Assembly (NCBI GenBank): GCA_001458075.1
Contig: LN899469.1
Span: 620,001 to 684,000, forward strand
Direction of reading: 5' to 3'
Length of the DNA: 64,000 nucleotides
Source: Idiomarinaceae bacterium HL-53
Lineage (GTDB): Bacteria > Pseudomonadota > Gammaproteobacteria > Enterobacterales > Alteromonadaceae
The translations under genes and the position numbers were made by a program. This document shows, piece by piece, positions 56,277 through 64,000 of this stretch; positions within the stretch are counted from its first letter, which is position 1; each line of letters opens with the position of its first letter. Under the pieces are notes generated by a model. The model was not told the origin of the DNA. It worked only from the letters and a program-made list of their open reading frames with translations, and made no database searches.

Positions 56277-56813
56277 TCAATTATCGTTGGCTCTTAAACT
56301 CGGCATAGCCAAGAAATAGAGTACGAGTAGCACACCAAACGGTACGATATACATCCACTGCCACCAGATACTTTGCCCTGCGTCTCGTAGCCGGCGAGTC
56401 GAGACTGCCAAAAACGGAACGAGCAAAACAATGGCGACTAAGCTAGCCAATACGAGGTGGATCGTCTCTGCGAGTGCCAGCGCTAGCACATAGAATAAGA
56501 AGAACCACCAAAACTCATAACGCCCTGAACAGCTTTGGAAATCGTCAAAATCTTTCAGGGTGTTCAATATACTCTTGAATGCCCTTTGTGGTGCGGGCTG
56601 TTTTGCAGCAAGGAGTGCCTCAGTGGCAACGTCAAACACAGAAGCCAAGGCTTTTAGTGTCTCTTGCGAGGCTGTGCCCCTTTTTTCCAAACGTTGAATC
56701 GTACGTAAATTCACCCCGCACATCTCGCTGAGTTGCTCTTGCGACCAACCTCGCTGTGTGCGTAATTGTTTTATTTTCTCGCTACTAATGTTCATGCCAT
56801 GGCCACTCTTCAT
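56277..56813 (-). CDS. XRE regulator fused to a DUF805 membrane domain
   Basis: A 178-residue protein. Residues about 8-65 form an XRE HTH (KIKQLRTQRGWSQEQLSEMC, VNLRTIQRLEKRGTASQETL). Residues about 85-170 are a DUF805-type membrane domain with about four helices and the typical FDDFQSCSGRYEFWWFFLFY and STRRLRDAGQSIWWQW. A membrane-bound DNA-binding protein is implied. Two ATGs are possible (56813 or 56795). The family is known from other marine bacteria, but its ligand and targets are not. Confidence 0.75.
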   Translation of the reverse strand: MKSGHGMNISSEKIKQLRTQRGWSQEQLSEMCGVNLRTIQRLEKRGTASQETLKALASVFDVATEALLAAKQPAPQRAFKSILNTLKDFDDFQSCSGRYEFWWFFLFYVLALALAETIHLVLASLVAIVLLVPFLAVSTRRLRDAGQSIWWQWMYIVPFGVLLVLYFLAMPSLRANDN

Positions 56814-56913
56814 TACGCCTATTAACTGACGTACAAGTTATCACAGCTCCAAAACACTACCACGGCATTATTGTGACATTCATGCGGCGTTCATGCGGCG
56901 TTCACTTAAACTT

Positions 56914-57096
56914 CTATTTAACAGCGCAGGTATTAATTCCCAATACACGATAAAGCCCGCAAAAACGAAAAACGCCAGTCGCAATGAGAGCCGCACCTAA
57001 AATCCACCAAAAGTTCTCAGAACTCACACTCCACACAACAAACGCAGCACCCAAAATAATTCGAATAACACGGTCAACTGTACCTACATTAGACAT
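56914..57096 (-). CDS. DUF2892 (YgaP-like) small membrane protein
   Basis: A 60-residue protein with two short TM helices (IIRIILGAAFVVW-like, and WILGAALIATGVFRFCGLY) and the N-terminal NVGTVDRVIR typical of DUF2892. In other proteins this domain follows rhodanese domains; here it stands alone. The conserved Cys pair (FRFCGLYRVLGINTC) may bind thiols or metal. Role unknown. Confidence 0.8.
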   Translation of the reverse strand: MSNVGTVDRVIRIILGAAFVVWSVSSENFWWILGAALIATGVFRFCGLYRVLGINTCAVK

Positions 57097-57162
57097 ACTT
57101 ACCTCACTATTTTAACAACCTGATCAAAGTGTGGCTTGTTTTCCAGAATAAACAAGCGCTAC

Positions 57163-57699
57163 TTATTGAGACTGCCACTCAATTAGAAAAGCGCCCCGCA
57201 TCTCACCTAATGCAAAATCAACCGCTTGATCCGTTGGATACAATCGTTGAATTTCTGATTTCAGGTCCGCTTCGATGTCACCTCCATGGCACGCAAGGCA
57301 ATGTTGAGCTGTCGGAATTGCGCGTAAGCTGATTCTCTTATCGCCGACCACAGTTGTATCTAGGGCTTTCATTTGACCATTTGAGGTAACGAATCCATCG
57401 AGTAGTTCAGCATATGCCGCTGCGTACTCACTCGGTATTTCATTCTTTGGATTTCTAACGCGGTGGGAAATTCTGGTCACAATAGCCACTTCATTCTGGT
57501 GTTGTTCTGTTATCTCTTGTGCTTCGACATTACAAACATGCAAGGCTGCGATAGGCCCCTCGCTCATCATTGCAGTCATTAGTTTTGTACCTAAATCCCG
57601 CTGCAGTGCCATTGCAAGGTCTGTTGCAGAGTCTTGCTCAGTGGCCACACACGCAGTAGAAAAAAGTAATATAGAAAGATATTTGACGAGATATTTCAT
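57163..57699 (-). CDS. DUF3365 (Tll0287-like) haem protein
   Basis: A 178-residue exported protein: signal peptide about 1-19, then a DUF3365 domain with a c-type haem site CLACHGG near residue 135 and Cys in LHVCNVEAQ. The fold resembles PAS-type redox sensors. It probably binds haem in the periplasm for redox or gas sensing; function not established. Single gene. Confidence 0.78.
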   Translation of the reverse strand: MKYLVKYLSILLFSTACVATEQDSATDLAMALQRDLGTKLMTAMMSEGPIAALHVCNVEAQEITEQHQNEVAIVTRISHRVRNPKNEIPSEYAAAYAELLDGFVTSNGQMKALDTTVVGDKRISLRAIPTAQHCLACHGGDIEADLKSEIQRLYPTDQAVDFALGEMRGAFLIEWQSQ

Positions 57700-57798
57700 A
57701 AGGAACTCCTTTATTAGGAGTTATTACTTTAGAACAATATAATGTTTTAAGCTAGTAGTTTATTTCTGTCATTCCTTTAGCCTGGTTAATCAGGATAA

Positions 57799-58443
57799 TT
57801 AACTTCTAACCAACACCGCCACTTCAATCGCAGCAATGACCTCTTTGGTCACTTCACCGAGCACTTGCCCTTTAAAAATACGGTGAAGTTGCTCTTTGTG
57901 CGCTTTCAACTCTGCTTTTGTAAAGATCGCGTCGAGTACGCGAGTTCCTTTGGCTATTGCAATCAACAAAGCAGTACGAGCCTCAACTTGCTCGGGTTCT
58001 TGAATAACTGCTGCTTTTGCTTTTGCTATTAAATTCGCTTCGATTTCGGTACGAGCCAGCGGATACAAACGTTGCTCAAAAATCCAGAGAATCTTCTTAA
58101 TCTTTAACTCGAGTACACCTTCATTCACCAGCGGCGCCGCCACTCGATGCTTTAAATTCTTCAGGGCGGCGAATTTAGTCACCCAATCTTTGAGTTTCTT
58201 GTCTCGTTTCGAAGCGGAGATGGTTTGCAGCACTTCGGTCAGTAACTCGTCGTCACAGGCGACTGTGCTCTTCACTACCACCTTATTCCTTTTCCCTTCA
58301 AGCCCAATGCGCTCTTGCAAAATAAGCTCTGCCAAAAAACAAGCCGCTAAACCATATTGTAAATAGCTAGCCTTTACCGTGCCTTTTTCATCGTGCAATG
58401 CGAGTAGAAGTAACGCCTGGTGTAAGGAAAGTGTTGAGTTCAT
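57799..58443 (-). CDS. GPP34 (GOLPH3-like) family protein
   Basis: A 214-residue soluble alpha-helical protein. The opening LSLHQALLLLALHDEKGTVK and LQYGLAACFLAELILQERI fit the GPP34 family, whose eukaryotic members bind phosphatidylinositol-4-phosphate at the Golgi. The role of bacterial members is unknown. Two repeated Lys-rich helices (SKRDKKLKDWVTKFAALKNL) could touch anionic lipid. No operon partner. Confidence 0.75.
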   Translation of the reverse strand: MNSTLSLHQALLLLALHDEKGTVKASYLQYGLAACFLAELILQERIGLEGKRNKVVVKSTVACDDELLTEVLQTISASKRDKKLKDWVTKFAALKNLKHRVAAPLVNEGVLELKIKKILWIFEQRLYPLARTEIEANLIAKAKAAVIQEPEQVEARTALLIAIAKGTRVLDAIFTKAELKAHKEQLHRIFKGQVLGEVTKEVIAAIEVAVLVRS

Positions 58444-58540
58444 CTTTTATGTTCCTTCTTCCTATCGAGTCTATTATTTATACGCCAATTTCGATGAACC
58501 TGCAGAATCGCTTTGTAACAAAAAGCGAAGTTGGCATTGA

Positions 58541-58729
58541 CGATTTTTACAGGCTGCACACTTTGGCGACTTTATAGAACTGCATAGCACACCCGAGATC
58601 CGCCGCACGATTTATCAGGTCGCTATCGCTGAAGCTGCGCCTCAGCAAATAGCAGAGCGACTTGGGTTCGAAGATATGCAAGCGATGGAGGTTGCCTTTA
58701 GTGAATATTTGCAAGGCCAAAATAAATAA
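58541..58729 (+). pseudogene. Possible gene fragment upstream of the amidase
   Basis: A short open frame without a usable start (a stop lies at 58538-58540) reads FIELHSTPEIRRTIYQVAIA, then APQQIAERLGFEDMQAMEVA and LQGQNK before its stop. Codon use looks coding and the sequence is helical. No family recognised. It is probably a 3' relic. The other bases between 58444 and 58805 hold nothing that I can identify. Confidence 0.3.
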
Positions 58730-58805
58730 ACCCAGTCACAAGTGATTTTCAAATGGGTAGGGATAGATTAGGCTGAGAACAAAGCCCTCGTAATAGGTCA
58801 CAAAA

Positions 58806-60269
58806 ATGGACTACTTAACAGCAGCTGAGCTGGCTGAGAAAATTCGTTCCGAAGAGCTGTCAAGCCACGACGCAACCGAGCACTTTCTGACTCGAATTGG
58901 AGCTTATAACTCCTCATTAAACGCGTATGTTTATCAAGATACGCAAGGTGCACTGAGTCTTGCGAAAAAAAGGGACGATGCAACAGCCGACGGCGAGCTT
59001 GGATCTTTACATGGTGTGCCAGTCTCAATTAAAGAGTGTTTCCTATGGAAGGGTACGCCGACAACGCTCAATTACCCTCCGAAGAAGCTCTACAAGGCAA
59101 AGCAGACGTCTCGATTAGTGAAGCGCCTTCTTCAAGCCGGCGCAGTTATACTCGGCAAGACCAATGTCCCGACGTTATTATCAGACTCCCAAACCTTCGG
59201 GCCCTTATATCCAACAGCGAACAATCCGTTTGATCTTAACAAAACACCCGGCGGCAGTACCGGTGGAGGCGCTGCTGCAGTCGCCGCGGGCCTCACGACC
59301 TTTGAACTCGGTAGCGATATCGGCGGTTCGATTCGAAATCCAGCCCATTACTGCGGCTTATTTGGTTATAAGCCCACTGAAAATGGCTACGCGTCCGACG
59401 GTCATGCGCCACCCTTTCCTGAAGATCTGATCGGCGTTAGCGTGATGAACCACACCGGCCCTTTAGCACGGTCGATGGCAGACGTTCGTCTTGCAACCCA
59501 AGTTCTGTTCGCGCCAGATTGGGATCGACTGCATTATCTCTCTACTCAAGGGCGAAACACTGCAAGTTTTAAGCAGGGAAATACACCATTAAAAGGACAA
59601 AAAATAGCTTACTTCGACACTTTACACGGCTTGCAAGCAGGAAGTGACGTAAGAGCATCAATGCATCGTATGGTCAATTCTTTGGAGTCTTTAGGTGCCG
59701 AGGTGAAGCCGATTCAAATAGACAAACAACTCTCTGCTCGTATGCTGAAAACTTGGGCAACGCTCTTTGGCTTTATGATGGGCCAAAATTTGCCCTGGCC
59801 TGTTCGCAAAGTATTCTATTGGAAGTTCCGCCCGGCATTAAAAGCCTCTTCATTGCCGGCGCAAGCAGAGCTCAAGCAGGGGTTATCACTCGAATTCAAG
59901 CATTTTACTCGCGCACTTGCAGAACGTGAGACGCTTATTTCCGAGGTGAACCGACTCTTCGCGCCATACGACTTTGTGCTAAGCCCTACCTCCATGGGAC
60001 CTGCGTTCGAGCATAACCACAAACACGCAGCCATTGCGCTCGATGGCGAGAAATTACCGTATTTAGATTACTGTTTCCCGTTCGTTGCGTTCTATAACCT
60101 GACAGGACATCCGGTTCTTACGATTCCATCAGGCCTAAACGGCAATGGGCTTCCTATCGGTCTATCGCTCAGCGCGCCTCATTTTAGAGATGATGCGCTA
60201 TTAAATTTAGGTGACGCAATAGAATCCGCTGGTTACACTTTCACGCCGCCTGATTTATCGGCTCTCTAA
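58806..60269 (+). CDS. Amidase-signature family hydrolase
   Basis: A 487-residue enzyme of the amidase-signature family. The Ser-cisSer-Lys triad can be placed: Lys in VSIKECF near residue 76, and the Ser-rich core TPGGSTGGGAAAVAAGL followed by GSDIGGSIRNPAHYCGLFGYK. It hydrolyses amide bonds; it is not GatA because there is no GatBC context and the family lacks the tRNA-specific parts. Substrate unknown. Thirteen bases upstream of the thioredoxin-fold gene, so probably co-transcribed. Confidence 0.87.
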   Translation: MDYLTAAELAEKIRSEELSSHDATEHFLTRIGAYNSSLNAYVYQDTQGALSLAKKRDDATADGELGSLHGVPVSIKECFLWKGTPTTLNYPPKKLYKAKQTSRLVKRLLQAGAVILGKTNVPTLLSDSQTFGPLYPTANNPFDLNKTPGGSTGGGAAAVAAGLTTFELGSDIGGSIRNPAHYCGLFGYKPTENGYASDGHAPPFPEDLIGVSVMNHTGPLARSMADVRLATQVLFAPDWDRLHYLSTQGRNTASFKQGNTPLKGQKIAYFDTLHGLQAGSDVRASMHRMVNSLESLGAEVKPIQIDKQLSARMLKTWATLFGFMMGQNLPWPVRKVFYWKFRPALKASSLPAQAELKQGLSLEFKHFTRALAERETLISEVNRLFAPYDFVLSPTSMGPAFEHNHKHAAIALDGEKLPYLDYCFPFVAFYNLTGHPVLTIPSGLNGNGLPIGLSLSAPHFRDDALLNLGDAIESAGYTFTPPDLSAL

Positions 60270-60282
60270 CCTTGAGGTAAAT

Positions 60283-61020
60283 ATGTTGTTTCGTGGTTTC
60301 CTTATTCTGCTCGCGAGCTTTTTGATAACGCCTCCTTTAATTGCAGAAACTCTCGCTTATAAAGACATCGACGAGGCCGTTGTGCTCGCAGCAGAACAAC
60401 GTGCCATTGCCGAGAATAAGCAACTCCTCTTGGTTTTGGGTGCGACTTGGTGCCACGATAGCGTCGCGCTCTCTGAGCAATTTTCAGAAGCTTCAGTACA
60501 AGAAGCGCTCAATGAGCGCTATGTAGTGTTAGGGCTGAATGTTGGTTATCTAGAACATGGTTTTAAAACCGTCGAGCGTTATGGGCTCCCAACCTATTAT
60601 GGAACGCCCACTGTGCTCATCATTGACCCTACTGAGCGGCTCATTCTGAACCGGGTTGATTATCAGATTTGGACGAGCGCAGCCAGCATGTCTGACGAGG
60701 ACTATCAGTCTTATTTTTTTGAACAATCGTTTCAGCACATCGATTCTCTAGTCATAAGTTCAAGCACGCAAGCTGCGGTGTTCGAATATGAGCAGGCACA
60801 AGCACAGAGAATAAAAGCTGGTTATGCAATTGCGGGCGCATTGCTAAAAGCCTACAAAGCTTCAAACGAGCCACCAACACCTGAGTTTATGAGTGTCTGG
60901 GAGTCTGTTGCACAATATCGCAATGCAATCCCTCGCGCGGTTGGGCAAGCTTTAGCGACAGATTCTGCAGAAGCGCTGCCAACTTTTGCGGCATTTCCAT
61001 GGGAAAATAGAAGCAACTAA
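60283..61020 (+). CDS. Exported thioredoxin-fold protein with a single active-site Cys
   Basis: A 245-residue protein with a signal peptide (about 1-21). The thioredoxin core is LLLVLGATWCHDSVALSEQF, where the usual CXXC reads CHDS, so only one Cys remains, and YGTPTVLIIDP contains the cis-Pro. The C-terminal 100 residues are helical (SSTQAAVFEYEQAQAQRIKA). A single Cys suggests a mixed-disulfide, isomerase-like or purely structural role and not a normal thiol oxidoreductase. Follows the amidase gene closely. Confidence 0.8.
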   Translation: MLFRGFLILLASFLITPPLIAETLAYKDIDEAVVLAAEQRAIAENKQLLLVLGATWCHDSVALSEQFSEASVQEALNERYVVLGLNVGYLEHGFKTVERYGLPTYYGTPTVLIIDPTERLILNRVDYQIWTSAASMSDEDYQSYFFEQSFQHIDSLVISSSTQAAVFEYEQAQAQRIKAGYAIAGALLKAYKASNEPPTPEFMSVWESVAQYRNAIPRAVGQALATDSAEALPTFAAFPWENRSN

Positions 61021-61185
61021 TCTGTATTTTCGAGCATTTAATTCTCTTATGATTGAATAAATCTATTAAGCTGTTCGAAAATTGTGTCTGCCAATATTGA
61101 GGTTTCCTGTCTATAGTCTACTCTGCATAGTTACATATGGTTCGATTTTTCATTCAGCACCATTGCTATAAACACAACGGAGTGA

Positions 61186-63393
<2,208 letters not shown>

Positions 63394-63422
63394 TGTCAAA
63401 GCATTCCTTTCACTGAAAGCGA

Positions 63423-63448
63423 AGGGCGCTCAAATGAGCGCCCTTTTT
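63423..63448 (+). terminator. Terminator of katG
   Basis: A nine-base-pair perfect stem AGGGCGCTC/GAGCGCCCT with loop AAAT and a T-run (TTTTT). Lies 30 bases after the katG stop. Confidence 0.93.
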
Positions 63449-63476
63449 GTAGCTACTATTAAAACGCAGGAGCATG

Positions 63477-64000
63477 CTAATCACAGTAATAAGTAACAAC
63501 ACAACTATTCGCCAAATCACAGGTCATTCGACTCCAGCATTGAACGTGATAATGATTGTAATATTCTTGCAAAAAGTCATGGAGAGCTCTTGCATCTGAG
63601 TAATCTTCTGTCTCAAAGTATGCGCCGGCATTAGAGAAGGAACCGTTTAACGTTTCACATGTAAACCCATTGATCGCGCAAATGAGTTTCTCGCCATTAT
63701 GATCTACGATTGTAAAATTGCTACCTACTAGCGTTTCGTTCATAAACTCATCATTGGAAAGCGCTCCATCTAGAGCACGATCTACGATCCCAGCCCCGAA
63801 AGCGTCAAGAGCACTGTCTATTACTCTTTTGATCATCGCACCTCTAGCGTTACTAGTCATGATAGGGTCGCTTAATAGCTCTCGCTCACTATCCGAATCT
63901 AATTTAGTATGCTTTTTAGCTGGGGTATTTGGCAACGAAAGTATTTCTGTGCATTGGAAATCATCACAACAGACTTCAAGTCGAGGATCGCAAATATCTG
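63477..64000 (-). CDS. Cys-containing protein of unknown function (5' end outside window)
   Basis: An open minus-strand frame that reaches the window edge without a stop or a clear start, so at least 174 codons. The visible N-terminal part is Cys-rich (DICDPRLEVCCDDFQCTEIL), then a Ser/Thr/Lys linker, an alpha-helical segment (MIKRVIDSALDAFGAGIVDR), and a C-terminal part with more Cys (VQCWSRMTCDLANSC). The TTG at 63935 could be read as a start, but continuation upstream is uninterrupted. Several Cys pairs suggest an exported, disulfide-bonded protein. Family not recognised. Confidence 0.55.
   Translation of the reverse strand, partial: DICDPRLEVCCDDFQCTEILSLPNTPAKKHTKLDSDSERELLSDPIMTSNARGAMIKRVIDSALDAFGAGIVDRALDGALSNDEFMNETLVGSNFTIVDHNGEKLICAINGFTCETLNGSFSNAGAYFETEDYSDARALHDFLQEYYNHYHVQCWSRMTCDLANSCVVTYYCD

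Overview
The window looks like chromosomal DNA of a marine-type gammaproteobacterium, probably from the Alteromonadales and most like Idiomarinaceae. This is inferred from gene content (pqiABC, UbiK, Rep, an S46 peptidase, FlgO-like lipoproteins, HTH-DUF805, four c-di-GMP proteins) and not from a phylogeny. Most of it is ordinary housekeeping sequence broken by patches of gene decay and mobile DNA.

Layout: (1) 1-431 is the end of an unseen insertion that cuts comM after 282 codons. The foreign DNA starts with 5'-TGT exactly where comM homology ends, as expected of a Tn7/Tn6022-like island in its known comM target. (2) 1.3-4.2 kb is a decay zone: a broken HigA-like antitoxin, a frameshifted membrane protein, a small outer-membrane barrel, a (GCAAG)12 tract and a ruined extracellular nuclease gene. 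(3) 4.2-13 kb is a minus-strand block. Six genes overlap or nearly touch (pqiA, pqiB, pqiC, a sialidase-fold protein, a histidine kinase, a response regulator), with ubiK just upstream and EF-hand and TPR proteins downstream. (4) 13-22 kb holds rep, a GAF-GGDEF-EAL protein, cytochrome c5, dinB and an S46 peptidase. (5) 22-31.5 kb is a plus-strand metabolic run: purEK, a MASE1-EAL phosphodiesterase overlapping glpK, then cdd-deoC-deoA-deoB. (6) 31.4-43.6 kb holds a Sua5-type enzyme, an esterase, OsmC, a small heat-shock gene with a sigma-32-like promoter and a possible RNA thermometer, an exported M17 aminopeptidase, an LpxH-like phosphatase, a second GGDEF-EAL protein, a divergent Nramp transporter, two FlgO-like lipoproteins and an acetyl-CoA hydrolase/transferase.

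(7) 43.7-48.6 kb is the most unusual part. The 3' part of tRNA-Arg(CCG) is repeated almost perfectly 2.3 kb downstream and again, shorter and degenerate, 1.9 kb further on. The two intervals each carry one HipBA-type toxin-antitoxin pair with its own operator-like repeats, in opposite orientations, and neither carries a recombinase gene. They end in a PepSY-type membrane gene that has lost its 5' end.

(8) 48.7-64 kb holds a PAS-GGDEF-EAL protein, rhlE, an ABC-F ATPase, dbpA, a small graveyard of gene fragments, an HTH-DUF805 fusion, DUF2892, DUF3365 and GPP34 proteins, an amidase, a thioredoxin-fold protein, katG and a Cys-rich protein running off the window. No rRNA, CRISPR array, prophage or complete insertion sequence was seen.
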